From assembly GCA_964544605.1 (NCBI GenBank), contig CAZJBX010000003.1, forward strand, positions 1 through 64,000: a stretch of DNA of 64,000 nt, read 5' to 3'. Each line of letters starts with the position of its first letter. Position 1 is the stretch's first letter. Below, one piece after another: positions 33,285-41,132 of this stretch. The notes beneath the pieces are model-generated. The model saw nothing but the letters and a program-made list of their open reading frames with translations, had not been told where the DNA came from and did no database searches. Position numbers and translations under genes: made by a program. Source of the stretch: JAMIFN01 sp964544605. Lineage in GTDB: Bacteria > Pseudomonadota > Gammaproteobacteria > Burkholderiales > Burkholderiaceae_C.

Positions 33285-33929
33285 TTAGCGGCTGGCGCGG
33301 TCGTGCAAGTGCAGGCGCTGGCGAGCGCTCCAATGATGGGCGTCAATCAGAGCTTGGAGTGACTGCGAGGGTGCGGTGGACCAAGCAGCTTGACAGGCTG
33401 CCTCGTGATTCCAGCTTTGCACCAATAGGCGTTCACCAGCACGGCCATCGTTGGCGAACAACAGCGTGGCATGGTGGCCAGCGGCGGTGCGCAGGCTGGG
33501 GGTGGCGGCGGCAAAGGCGGCATCTAGGGCGGCCAGTTGTGCATTGTTGCCGCCCTGCAGAATCAGCACTTGCGTCCAACCAGCGGCGCGGCTCTTGAGG
33601 CCGACAGGATAAGGCTGGGTGGGGGCGATGGGGCGCAGGCGGCGCTCCTCGAATTGGCCAGTCAGTGCCTGCGCCTCTAGGCTGCGCACATGGATGTAGT
33701 ACGGTTGCTGGGCGTGATCGACCTCCAGCGCAGCTTGGCTGGTCCAATGTTCCAGCAGGTAGAGGGTGTGCGGTGCGGCGGGGTCAATCAACAGATCAAA
33801 GGCCAAGCAGCCGGCCTCGCTGCGGGCACCAGCGGCTTCGCGCTGCATGGCGCTCAGATAGCCATCCAGCTCGGTCGGCTTGACGGCCAAGGTGACGAAC
33901 AATTGCAGGGTGTCAGAAAAATCGCTCAC
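33285..33929 (-). CDS. Antibiotic-biosynthesis-monooxygenase (ABM) domain protein
   Basis: A 214-residue protein. Residues 8-80 match an ABM/YgiN-type ferredoxin-like domain: LFVTLAVKPTELDGYL, then SEAGCLAFDLLID and YLLEHWTSQAALEVD. The second half (115-205) looks like a diverged second copy. Such dimeric barrels act as cofactor-free quinone monooxygenases or bind small molecules. The start is taken as GTG at 33929 because domain similarity begins there; longer frames upstream are Cys/Arg-rich and not protein-like. It follows an SDR gene by 73 bases, and both are divergent from a LysR gene. Confidence 0.7.
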   Translation of the reverse strand: MSDFSDTLQLFVTLAVKPTELDGYLSAMQREAAGARSEAGCLAFDLLIDPAAPHTLYLLEHWTSQAALEVDHAQQPYYIHVRSLEAQALTGQFEERRLRPIAPTQPYPVGLKSRAAGWTQVLILQGGNNAQLAALDAAFAAATPSLRTAAGHHATLLFANDGRAGERLLVQSWNHEAACQAAWSTAPSQSLQALIDAHHWSARQRLHLHDRASR

Positions 33930-34002
33930 GGGTAGGGTTCCAGAAAAAAAACAGCAGGGCCGCCGCCGTTCGCAGGCTGCGACGGCAGCGACGGGGGAGG
34001 GC

Positions 34003-34776
34003 TTATTTGGTGGTGTAGCCGCCGTTGATGAGAATGGTCTGTCCCGTGATCCACCAGCCGTCACTGACCAGGTGGCGAATGAAGGGCACCACATCTTCGA
34101 TATCGGTGAGCCCTGTCTTGCTGCTGGGCGACAGCGCGGCGGCGCTCTTGTGGTAAGCCTGTGCGTCGGCGCACTCTTGGCCGTAGAAGAAGGGCGTATC
34201 CATAGGGCCGGGGCCGACGGCCGTCACCGAGATGCCGCGTGCGCCAAATTCCTTGGCCGCTGCACGGGTGTAGTGCTCCACGGGTGCCTTGGTGCCCGCA
34301 TAGGAGGCGTAGAAGGGTGTGAATGCGCCGAGCAGCGAGGTCACTAGCGTGCAGATTTTGCCGTTGTCGTTCACATGCTTGCCCGCTTCCTTCAAAAAGA
34401 AGAAGGCCGACTTGTTGTTGACGGCATCCATTTCGTCAAATTCGGCCTCGCTGATGTCGGCCATGGGTTTTTTCAGCACCTTACCGACGGTGTTGATGGC
34501 GATGTCGGGGCGGCCCACGGCGGCCACGCAGTCGGCAAAGAGTTTTTCCATCGCGGCGGCGGTAGTCAGATTGCCTTGTAGCGCCACGGCCTTGACGCCG
34601 AGCTTTTGCACGGCGGCGACGGTGGCTTCTGCATCGGCCTTGGATGCCGCGCTGTGGTAGTGGATGGCGATGGCCTGGGCGCCATGCTGGGCCAGATCGG
34701 TAGCCAGCAGGCCGCCCAAGTTTTTAGCGCCGCCAGTGATGAGAACGACTTTGCCTTGAATGCTGTGTTTGGACAT
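34003..34776 (-). CDS. Short-chain dehydrogenase/reductase
   Basis: A 257-residue classical SDR. It has VVLITGGAKNLGG near residue 10 (a variant of TGxxxGxG with Asn-Leu), the NTVGK motif near 95 in place of NNAG, a Ser in LVTSLLGAF near 145, and catalytic YAGTK near 160. It ends with TGQTILINGGYTTK, the usual family end. The substrate is unknown; NAD(P)H-dependent reduction of a carbonyl or quinone is likely. It is the first gene of a pair with the ABM protein and divergent from a LysR regulator that probably controls it. Confidence 0.88.
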   Translation of the reverse strand: MSKHSIQGKVVLITGGAKNLGGLLATDLAQHGAQAIAIHYHSAASKADAEATVAAVQKLGVKAVALQGNLTTAAAMEKLFADCVAAVGRPDIAINTVGKVLKKPMADISEAEFDEMDAVNNKSAFFFLKEAGKHVNDNGKICTLVTSLLGAFTPFYASYAGTKAPVEHYTRAAAKEFGARGISVTAVGPGPMDTPFFYGQECADAQAYHKSAAALSPSSKTGLTDIEDVVPFIRHLVSDGWWITGQTILINGGYTTK

Positions 34777-34805
34777 GGAAATCTCCAGAAGTGAGTGAAT
34801 GAAGC

Positions 34806-34824
34806 GAATCGATTCTATTGAATC
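34806..34824. promoter_or_regulatory. Candidate LysR operator in the SDR/LysR divergent region
   Basis: Two overlapping palindromes, GAATCGATTC and GATTC-TATT-GAATC, sit in an AT-rich 111-base divergent region. The spacing resembles the T-N11-A rule of LysR sites. TAGAAT on the minus strand (34812-34817) may be the SDR -10, so the site would overlap that promoter. Confidence 0.5.
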
Positions 34825-34887
34825 AGATTTATTGAATAAACATGCTATAAATAGAATGACTATCTATGATTTATTACCAATAAGACG

Positions 34888-35790
34888 ATGGATATCATTG
34901 ACCAACTGCGCGTCTTTCTTCGCGTGGCCGACAGTGGCGGATTCACCGCAGCGGCTGATCAACTGGATATGCCACGGCCCACGGTGTCGCTGGCGGTGCA
35001 GCAACTGGAGCAGCGTCTGGGTGTGCGCCTGTTGCATCGCACCACGCGGCGTGTCGCCTTGACGCTGGATGGTGAGGCACTGCTGGAACGCGCCCGCGTG
35101 CTGGTGGCGGATACCGAGGAGCTGGTGCAGCAATTCAGCCAACGGGGTGGGGTGCCTGGCGGGCGGCTGCGGGTGGATTTGCCCAGTCGCATCGCGCGCC
35201 GTTTGGTGGCACCGGCTTTGCCTGATTTTTTTGAGCGCTATCCGGAAATCGAATTGGAGTTGGGGTCGAGCGACCGCGCGGTTGATCTGGTGCAGGAAGG
35301 CATCGACTGCGCCCTGCGCGTGGGCGAGTTGCCTGCCAGCAGTTTGGTGGCGCGCCCATTGGGCGAGATTGTGTTGATTCATTGCGCTAGCCCAGCCTAT
35401 CTAGCGCGCTACGGTATCCCGCGCAGGCCGACCGAGCTTGCAGATGGTCATCAGGTTGTCAATTACGCTTCACCCACCAGCGGCCATGTGGCACTATGGG
35501 AGTGGCTGGAGGATGGGCAGTTGCGCACGAGGTTGATGCAGGCTGCTGTGACCGTCAACAATGCTGAGACTTATATTGCCTGCTGTTTGGCTGGGCTCGG
35601 CTTGATCCAGATCCCAGCCTTCGATGTGCGTGAACACCTGGCTGCGGGTGAGTTGGTGGCTGTGCTGCCCGACTGGCCGCCGCCCGCCATGCCTGTGCAA
35701 TTGGTCTATCCGCACCGCCGCCACTTGTCTCGGCGCGTGCAGGCTTTTGGCGACTGGCTGGCTGCAATACTGGCACCGCATCTGAACTGA
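34888..35790 (+). CDS. LysR-family transcriptional regulator
   Basis: 300 residues. The N-terminal winged helix-turn-helix is LRVFLRVADSGGFTAAADQLDMPRPTVSLAVQQLE (given in two overlapping parts: LRVFLRVADSGGFTAAAD and DMPRPTVSLAVQQLE, residues 7-41). The C-terminal substrate-binding domain runs from about 90 to 295. The DRAVDLVQEGIDCALRVGEL stretch near 130 is typical of the subgroup that controls adjacent oxidoreductases. It is divergent from the SDR/ABM pair and most likely regulates it and itself. Confidence 0.9.
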   Translation: MDIIDQLRVFLRVADSGGFTAAADQLDMPRPTVSLAVQQLEQRLGVRLLHRTTRRVALTLDGEALLERARVLVADTEELVQQFSQRGGVPGGRLRVDLPSRIARRLVAPALPDFFERYPEIELELGSSDRAVDLVQEGIDCALRVGELPASSLVARPLGEIVLIHCASPAYLARYGIPRRPTELADGHQVVNYASPTSGHVALWEWLEDGQLRTRLMQAAVTVNNAETYIACCLAGLGLIQIPAFDVREHLAAGELVAVLPDWPPPAMPVQLVYPHRRHLSRRVQAFGDWLAAILAPHLN

Positions 35791-35802
35791 GCAAGGCTGA
35801 GG

Positions 35803-35826
35803 GCCGTGGCACGGCACGCCGTGTCC
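35803..35826. repeat. Dispersed palindromic repeat, copy 2
   Basis: GGCACGGCACGCCGTGTCC forms CACGGC/GCCGTG. On the other strand it reads GGGACACGGCGTGCCGTGCC, the same family as the copy at 32992-33011. Confidence 0.6.
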
Positions 35827-35859
35827 CCACGCCCCCACCCATACCCAACACCTCAATTC

Positions 35860-35895
35860 CCCCCCTCGGAGGGGTGCCCGTTAGGGCGGGGTGGT
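35860..35895. repeat. GC-rich double hairpin repeat
   Basis: CCCCT-CGG-AGGGG followed by GCCC-GTTA-GGGC in non-coding sequence after the LysR gene. It looks like a dispersed intergenic repeat; no second copy is seen in this window. Confidence 0.4.
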
Positions 35896-36000
35896 TGGCT
35901 ATCGCTTTTCTTTGCGTCCCTCACCATCAAAAGGCCCACGAGTGTTGTCTGCTGCCTATGCTCTGCGTGGCTACATTTCGGCGACAACGCAAGGCAATAA

Positions 36001-36029
36001 AAAAGCCCGCTTGCGAGAAGCGGGCTTTG
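36001..36029 (-). terminator. Rho-independent terminator of tRNA-Met
   Basis: Stem AAGCCCGCTT / AAGCGGGCTT with loop GCGAG. Read leftwards, it is followed by a six-T run and lies 8 bases after the tRNA CCA end. Confidence 0.85.
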
Positions 36030-36036
36030 TGTGTTT

Positions 36037-36113
36037 TGGTGGCTCTTCCCTGATTCGAACAGGGGACCTGCGGATTATGATTCCGTCGCTCTAACCAGCT
36101 GAGCTAAAGAGCC
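36037..36113 (-). tRNA. tRNA-Met (anticodon CAT, elongator type)
   Basis: Read on the minus strand: acceptor GGCTCTT/AAGAGCC, D-stem GCTC/GAGC, anticodon loop ATCATAA, T-stem CCCTG/CAGGG, encoded CCA. The paired G1-C72 end argues for an elongator rather than an initiator tRNA. The first anticodon-stem pair is an A-C mismatch. A CAT anticodon modified to read Ile AUA is not excluded, but the body resembles elongator Met. Confidence 0.9.
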
Positions 36114-36136
36114 ATCATCATTTGATGAAGCCGAAA

Positions 36137-36607
36137 TTATAGCGTGTTTTTCTCGCTTTTCTGGCCGACTTCATCAACAAGGTTGCGGAATTCGCCAACA
36201 TCGGCAAAGTCGCGGTAAACGCTGGCAAAGCGGATGTAGGCGATGTGGTCGATGCTTTGCAGTTCGTCCATGACGAGTGCGCCGATTTGGCTGCTGGGCA
36301 CTTCGCGCTGGGCGAGGGCCAGCAGCTTTTCTTCGATGCGGTTGATGGCCGCGTCTTGCACATCCATGCTCACTTGCCGTTTGTTGAGGGCGATGCGCAT
36401 ACCGTGGGCGATTTTTTGCCTGTCGTATTCGACCCGCCTGCCGTCGCTTTTGACGACGGTGGGGAAGTTCATTTCTGGGCGCTCGTAGGTGGTGAAGCGC
36501 CTGTCACAGGCTTCGCAGCGGCGGCGGCGACGGATGAAGTTGCCCTCCTCGCCCTCACGGGTTTCCACCACTTGGGTGTTGAGGTGGGCGCAAAAAGGGC
36601 ACTTCAT
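36137..36607 (-). CDS. nrdR: Transcriptional repressor NrdR
   Basis: ATP/dATP-sensing repressor of ribonucleotide reductase genes. 156 residues, with an N-terminal zinc ribbon (CPFC at 3-6 and CEAC at 31-34) and an ATP-cone domain from about 48 (VVKSDGRRVEYDRQKIAHGM). It is 30 bases downstream of glyA in the same direction; glyA-nrdR is a common pairing. Confidence 0.96.
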   Translation of the reverse strand: MKCPFCAHLNTQVVETREGEEGNFIRRRRRCEACDRRFTTYERPEMNFPTVVKSDGRRVEYDRQKIAHGMRIALNKRQVSMDVQDAAINRIEEKLLALAQREVPSSQIGALVMDELQSIDHIAYIRFASVYRDFADVGEFRNLVDEVGQKSEKNTL

Positions 36608-36637
36608 GACGGGGGCGGCGTGTCGCTGGTGGGCGGC

Positions 36638-37882
36638 TTATTTGTAAACAGGGAACTGTTTCGTCAGCTCGGCGACTTTGGCACGCACGACGGCGAGATT
36701 GGCCTCGTCGTGGGGCTTGTCGAGCACATCGGCCAGCAGGTGGGCGGTGGCGCGGGCTTGCTCCTCTTTGAAGCCACGGGTGGTGAGGGCAGGTGTGCCA
36801 ATGCGGATGCCGCTGGTGACCATGGGTTTTTCAGGGTCGTTGGGGATGGCGTTTTTGTTGATGGTGATGTGGGCCGCGCCAAGGACGGCTTCGGCCTCTT
36901 TGCCGGTGATGCCTTTGCTGCGCAAATCCACCAGCATGACATGGCTTTGTGTGCCGCCAGAGACGATGCGCAGGCCGCGCTCGGTGAGGACTTCGGCCAT
37001 GGCTTGGGCGTTTTTCTTCACTTGGGCGGCGTAGTCTTTGAATTCGGGTTGCAGGGCTTCTTTGAAGGCCACAGCTTTGGCGGCGATGACATGCATCAGC
37101 GGGCCACCTTGCAGGCCAGGGAATACGGCGGAGTTGATGGCTTTTTCGTGCTCGGCCTTCATCAGGATGAAGCCAGCACGGGGGCCGCGCAAGCTTTTGT
37201 GGGTGGTGCTGGTGACGACATCGGCGTAGGGCACGGGGTTGGGGTATTGGCCACCAGCGATAAGGCCAGCGTAGTGGGCCATATCCACCATGAAGATGGC
37301 ACCGACTTCTTTGGCGATGTTGGCGAAGCGGGCCCAGTCGATTTCAAGGCTGTAGGCGCTGGCGCCAGCGATGATGAGTTTGGGCTTGGTTTCGCGGGCT
37401 TTGGCTTCCATGGCCTCGTAGTCGATGGCTTCGTTTTTGTCGAGGCCGTAGCTGACGATGTTGAACCATTTGCCAGACATATTGAGGGGCATGCCGTGGG
37501 TGAGGTGGCCGCCTTCGGCCAAGCTCATGCCCATAACAGTGTCGCCAGGTTTGCAAAAGGCCATATAGACGGCCATATTGGCGCTGGCACCGCAGTGAGC
37601 TTGCACATTGGCCGCCTCAGCGCCAAAGAGCTCTTTCACGCGGTCGATGGCCAGTTGCTCGGCCGTGTCCACATGCTCGCAGCCACCGTAGTAGCGGCGG
37701 CCAGGGTAGCCTTCGGCGTATTTGTTGGTGAGCTGGCTGCCTTGGGCTTGCAGCACGGCGGGGCTGGTGTAGTTTTCGCTGGCAATCAGCTCAATGTGGT
37801 CTTCTTGGCGCTGGTTTTCGGCTTGAATGGCGGCCCACAAAGCGGGGTCGGTTTGTTCGATGAGGACTTTTTTGTCAAACAT
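36638..37882 (-). CDS. glyA: Serine hydroxymethyltransferase
   Basis: PLP enzyme converting serine and tetrahydrofolate to glycine and methylene-THF. 414 residues, with HIELIASENYTSPAVL near 30, YPGRRYYGG near 58, and the PLP Lys in STTHKSLRGPRAG near 230. The start is the ATG giving MFDKKVLIEQTDP; a longer frame upstream has no support. A leader of roughly 150 bases with two hairpins lies upstream. Confidence 0.97.
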   Translation of the reverse strand: MFDKKVLIEQTDPALWAAIQAENQRQEDHIELIASENYTSPAVLQAQGSQLTNKYAEGYPGRRYYGGCEHVDTAEQLAIDRVKELFGAEAANVQAHCGASANMAVYMAFCKPGDTVMGMSLAEGGHLTHGMPLNMSGKWFNIVSYGLDKNEAIDYEAMEAKARETKPKLIIAGASAYSLEIDWARFANIAKEVGAIFMVDMAHYAGLIAGGQYPNPVPYADVVTSTTHKSLRGPRAGFILMKAEHEKAINSAVFPGLQGGPLMHVIAAKAVAFKEALQPEFKDYAAQVKKNAQAMAEVLTERGLRIVSGGTQSHVMLVDLRSKGITGKEAEAVLGAAHITINKNAIPNDPEKPMVTSGIRIGTPALTTRGFKEEQARATAHLLADVLDKPHDEANLAVVRAKVAELTKQFPVYK

Positions 37883-38479
37883 GAGCTGGCTCTTGGCTTG
37901 GGTGAGGGAAGGGGGTGGGTTGCCCAGGCGAACGGCTGAACGCGGCAACATGCTGCTGCGGCACGCTCCCTAGTGGTTCAAACCACATCAACTGGGGCAG
38001 CCGTTGGCTACCCCATCTATCGCCAGTCGCGTGCAGCGGCCAATTTTAACCGATGCGGGTTCTGGCGTAGATTCGGTGCTCAAGCAAGCTGGCTTTTCAA
38101 CTAGTCGCCAAATTTTTGTCACGGTATCGCCATCGTGCCGTGCGGTAGGGGGTGCTCTTGCGCCACGGGACACATCAGCACGGCAGGAAACTGCTGCATG
38201 GCTTGACGCAGGATGACAAGCTCTTTTCTGTCATGCTGCGCGAAGTCGCAGCATCCATGCATTTTTAAGAGGGCGGATTCAAACCCGACTAGGCAACGCA
38301 TTTTTTGAGATACACTGCATTCCGATTCTTTGCTCTCTCTCTGCTTTCTTTTTCCCATGTTGAACCGCACCAATTGTTTGCCTGCTACAGCACCCTTGGC
38401 ATCGGCTGCGCTGGCATCGCTGGTTTTCGCGTGGGTTTTGGGCATCTTGGGCTTATTGAACGATTCAGTTGCGGCGGGC
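37883..38479. other. Non-coding region upstream of glyA
   Basis: It holds the glyA leader: hairpins GTGGT-TCAA-ACCAC at 37974-37987 and a 10-bp stem with one mismatch at 37993-38015 (TGGGGCAGCC / GGCTACCCCA). A possible leftward -10 (TAAAAT, 38043-38048) is also present. A REP-like hairpin follows at 38233-38254. I recognise no known riboswitch. A 67-codon frame from 38357 is treated under findings. Confidence 0.45.
38233..38254. repeat. REP-like hairpin
   Basis: A perfect 8-bp stem ATGCTGCG / CGCAGCAT with loop CGAAGT lies at the left edge of the AT-rich ter island. It resembles extragenic palindromes common in Burkholderiales. Confidence 0.5.
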
Positions 38480-38508
38480 TTGGCACAGAGCCGTAAAGTC
38501 GCTACAAT
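38480..38508 (+). promoter_or_regulatory. Strong sigma-70 promoter
   Basis: TTGGCA, 17 bases, TACAAT. This is the best promoter match in the window. A 12-C run starts 4 bases after the -10, exactly where transcription should begin. Confidence 0.7.
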
Positions 38509-38512
38509 TCTG

Positions 38513-38524
38513 CCCCCCCCCCCC
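38513..38524. repeat. Homopolymeric C12 tract
   Basis: Twelve consecutive C at the predicted transcription start of the promoter at 38480-38508. Such tracts are slippage-prone, both in replication and in transcription initiation. Confidence 0.9.
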
Positions 38525-38614
38525 GTCGCTCTGTCTGCACAGCATTTTGTGCTGATGTAAAACAAGGGCTTGCGCATCAAGCACAGGCGTGGCGGCAGCG
38601 CCGCTTTCTTTTTT
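38515..38614 (+). ncRNA. Candidate small RNA (about 100 nt)
   Basis: Between the strong promoter and a terminator lie three stems: CAGCA-TTTTG-TGCTG (about 38537-38551), GCTTG-CGCAT-CAAGC (about 38568-38582) and the terminal GCGGC-AGC-GCCGC at 38592-38604, followed by TTTCTTTTTT. No convincing open frame with a ribosome-binding site lies inside. The layout is that of an Hfq-type small RNA. It lies 222 bases before terC, so it could also be an attenuated leader of the ter operon. It matches no family I recognise. Confidence 0.45.
38592..38614 (+). terminator. Rho-independent terminator of the candidate small RNA
   Basis: A GC-only stem GCGGC/GCCGC with 3-base loop, plus a G-T pair, followed by TTTCTTTTTT. 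The stem is short but the tail is strong. Confidence 0.55.
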
Positions 38615-38836
38615 CCGCCTGCATCATTTCCTTCTTTTCGCACTTGCGTTTAGTGCCATTTGGCCTACGCGCGTGTTGCCATGCCTGTACCTACGCTGCC
38701 AGCACCTTCCATAGTTGTGCTACCTATCTGCTAGGCATTATTTTCCCGTTTCATATTTACGAACAGTCATCAACGGCTGTGGCTTTGCCGTGGGCGGGTT
38801 GAGATTGTTTTTTGAAAATAAATTTGAAAGATTTCT

Positions 38837-39844
38837 ATGCATGCTTTTGGTTTTCCTGTTGAAGTAGTTGTCATTTTCTTTTCAGTGATATCTGTTTCTA
38901 TTTATTTGGATCTGCTTGCACATAAAGGCGCAAAAGAAATAACTGTTTCCAATGCAGCTAAATGGGCGCTATTTTGGATAGGGCTGGCGCTATGCTTTTA
39001 TGTCTATGTCTGGGTGCGATTTAGTAAGGAATGGGCAGATTTGTATCTTGCTGGTTATGTTCTAGAAAAAAGCTTATCGATTGACAACTTAATGGTTTTT
39101 ATAGCGATATTTTCATCGTTTGGAATCAAGTCGCACCTGCAGCATCGAATTCTTTACTGGGGGATTTTGGGAGCTTTGGTATTTCGAGCTGTTTTTGTCA
39201 TGATTGGGACAAGCTTGTTTATGGCAAGCCCTTGGGTTGGTTTTGTGTTTGCGGCATTTGTCGCATGGAGTGCGATTCAAATGTTGAAAGGAGGTGACGC
39301 TGACGATGATGAGGTAGAAGACTATGCAAATCATTGGAGCGTCAAGCTGACTGGTAAATTAATGCCAATTTACACGCGACTTCATTTTGATAAATTTTTT
39401 GTAAAGCACAAAGACTTGCTAGACAATAAATTGCTAGATGGGAATGTCACACGAGTTGGTGCATTGTATGCCACGCCTGCATTTCTCTGCTTGATGGCAA
39501 TTGAAACATCAGATATTGCATTTTCATTTGATTCAGTCCCTGCTGTTATTTCTGTAACACAAGAGCCTCTATTGGTGTATGCAGCCATGATTTTTGCAAT
39601 TCTTGGCTTAAGAACTTTGTATTTTGTGATTGTGGCTCTTAATAAGCACTTGGTGCACTTGGAGAAAGCCGTGATTTCACTTTTGTTTTTTATTGCAGCA
39701 AAAATGGCATTGCAGTCGTGGAATCATGTCTTTGGTGAGACTGGTTTGCATATTACACCTGGGCAGAGCTTGGTAATTGTTCTGGGAACTTTGGCGCTTG
39801 GTGTCGTTGCATCTTTGGTCTTTCCAGCCAAAGAAGATTCGTAA
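38837..39844 (+). CDS. terC: TerC-family integral membrane protein
   Basis: A 335-residue membrane protein with about eight hydrophobic segments. Family traits are DLLAHKGAKEITVSNAAKWA near residue 29, YLAGYVLEKSLSIDNLMVF near 71, GILGALVFRAVFVM near 110, and ETSDIAFSFDSVPAVISVTQ near 223, whose acidic residues are candidates for metal handling. TerC is the membrane component of tellurite-resistance modules and is linked to metal efflux at the membrane. It is the first gene of an AT-rich eight-gene operon; only a weak ribosome-binding site (TTTGAAAG) precedes the ATG. Confidence 0.93.
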   Translation: MHAFGFPVEVVVIFFSVISVSIYLDLLAHKGAKEITVSNAAKWALFWIGLALCFYVYVWVRFSKEWADLYLAGYVLEKSLSIDNLMVFIAIFSSFGIKSHLQHRILYWGILGALVFRAVFVMIGTSLFMASPWVGFVFAAFVAWSAIQMLKGGDADDDEVEDYANHWSVKLTGKLMPIYTRLHFDKFFVKHKDLLDNKLLDGNVTRVGALYATPAFLCLMAIETSDIAFSFDSVPAVISVTQEPLLVYAAMIFAILGLRTLYFVIVALNKHLVHLEKAVISLLFFIAAKMALQSWNHVFGETGLHITPGQSLVIVLGTLALGVVASLVFPAKEDS

Positions 39845-39871
39845 GTTTAATTTTTCAAAAGGAGTAAATAA

Positions 39872-40450
39872 ATGGCAGTTTCTTTAAGTAAAGGTGGGAA
39901 TTTATCGCTTTCTAAAGCGGTACCATCGCTAAATCGTATTCTTGTTGGCCTTGGTTGGGAGGCGAGAGTAACGACTGGTGCTGATTATGATTTAGATGCG
40001 AGTGCATTTCTTCTGGGAGATAGTGGGAAAGTTCGTGGTGACGAAGACTTTATTTTTTATAACAAAGAATTGTCTAATTGCGGGTCTGTTGAATATACAG
40101 GCGATAACCGCACTGGCGAAGGGGATGGGGATGATGAGTCACTTATAATTAACTTGGAAAAAGTTCCAGATTACATAAAAAAAATTGCTGTGACAGTGAC
40201 TATCCATGATGCGGAGGATCGGAAGCAAAATTTCGGACAAGTTTCGGAAGCATTCATTCGTGTCGTCAATCTGGATAACGATGTGGAAATTGTGCGATTC
40301 GACCTAACGGAAGATTACAGCACTGAAACAGCAATGATTTTTGGCGAAATTTATCGACATAACGATGAGTGGAAATTTAAAGCCATAGGGCAAGGATTTT
40401 CTGGCGGCCTACATGCCATGTGCCAGCAATTCGGTGTAAATGTTGCTTGA
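39872..40450 (+). CDS. terD: TerD-family protein, copy 1
   Basis: 192 residues, a complete TerD domain: MAVSLSKGGNLSLSKA at the start, ILVGLGWEAR near 24, DYDLDASAFLL near 38 and the Ca2+-binding acidic loop GDNRTGEGDGDDES near 77. TerD proteins are cytosolic, bind calcium and probably form membrane-associated complexes with TerC. AAAGGAG lies 7 bases before the ATG. It lies 27 bases after terC. Confidence 0.93.
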   Translation: MAVSLSKGGNLSLSKAVPSLNRILVGLGWEARVTTGADYDLDASAFLLGDSGKVRGDEDFIFYNKELSNCGSVEYTGDNRTGEGDGDDESLIINLEKVPDYIKKIAVTVTIHDAEDRKQNFGQVSEAFIRVVNLDNDVEIVRFDLTEDYSTETAMIFGEIYRHNDEWKFKAIGQGFSGGLHAMCQQFGVNVA

Positions 40451-40477
40451 ATATATTTATTTGAAAAGGAGTGAAAT

Positions 40478-41116
40478 ATGAGAAGACTACCTGTTTATTT
40501 GTTGCTGGATGTGTCAGGCTCTATGAGTGGTGAGCCGATTGAGGCAGTCAAAACTGGTGTGCAAACACTGGTATCTACCTTGAGGCAAGACCCCTTTGCT
40601 CTTGAAACCGCTGTGCTATCTGTTATTACTTTTGACAGTAGTGCAAAACAAGTGGTTCCCTTAACAGAGCTTGCGACCTTTCAAACCCCTAATATTAATG
40701 CTGGGGGTATGACTTCTTTAGGCGATGCGCTAAGCTTATTGGCTAGCTGCGTAGAAAATGAAGTGGCAAAAACCACTTCGGAAGAAAAAGGTGATTGGAA
40801 GCCAATTATTTTTATTATGACTGATGGTGCTCCGACGGATGATTGGCAGAGGGGCTTTGAACGACTGAAAAAAGTGAGGACAGGTATCATTGTTGCATGT
40901 GCGGCTGGACAAGGGGCAGATACTTCGGTGTTAAGGCAAATCACTGAAGTTGTTGTTCAGCTCGATACGGCGGATTCCAGTACGATTAAAGCATTTTTCA
41001 AATGGGTATCTGATTCGGTTTCTACTGGCAGTCAAAAGGTTGATCAGGGGCAAAAAGAGGTTACAGGTTTAATTGATTTGCCACCACCACCACCTGAAGT
41101 CAATATTGTTTTGTAA
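40478..41116 (+). CDS. terY: TerY-type VWA-domain protein, copy 1
   Basis: A 212-residue von Willebrand A domain protein. The MIDAS motif DVSGSMSG is near residue 11, with a Thr-containing loop GGMTSLGDAL near 76 and IFIMTDGAPTDDW near 109. TerY proteins are thought to scaffold Ter signalling together with a phosphatase and a kinase. The C-terminus ends LPPPPPEVNIVL, nearly identical to the end of the second TerY here. AAAAGGAG precedes the ATG. Confidence 0.88.
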   Translation: MRRLPVYLLLDVSGSMSGEPIEAVKTGVQTLVSTLRQDPFALETAVLSVITFDSSAKQVVPLTELATFQTPNINAGGMTSLGDALSLLASCVENEVAKTTSEEKGDWKPIIFIMTDGAPTDDWQRGFERLKKVRTGIIVACAAGQGADTSVLRQITEVVVQLDTADSSTIKAFFKWVSDSVSTGSQKVDQGQKEVTGLIDLPPPPPEVNIVL

Positions 41117-41132
41117 TGCATAAGGAAAAGTA

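Noticed and set aside
36037..36113. tRNA-Met as the integration site of the ter island
   Set aside because: The island begins about 2 kb away, with glyA and nrdR between; no integrase or duplicated tRNA end was seen.
36245..37939. A 564-codon open frame on the plus strand
   Set aside because: It is the antisense shadow of glyA and nrdR, both unmistakable on the minus strand; its translation is Gly/Val/His-rich with no family resemblance.
37973..38015. A glycine or SAM riboswitch before glyA
   Set aside because: Hairpins are present, but no conserved core of a known class can be recognised by eye.
38357..38560. A 67-codon frame with a hydrophobic stretch running through the C12 tract
   Set aside because: No ribosome-binding site, and it contains the strong promoter and tract inside it; kept only as an alternative in the C12 finding.
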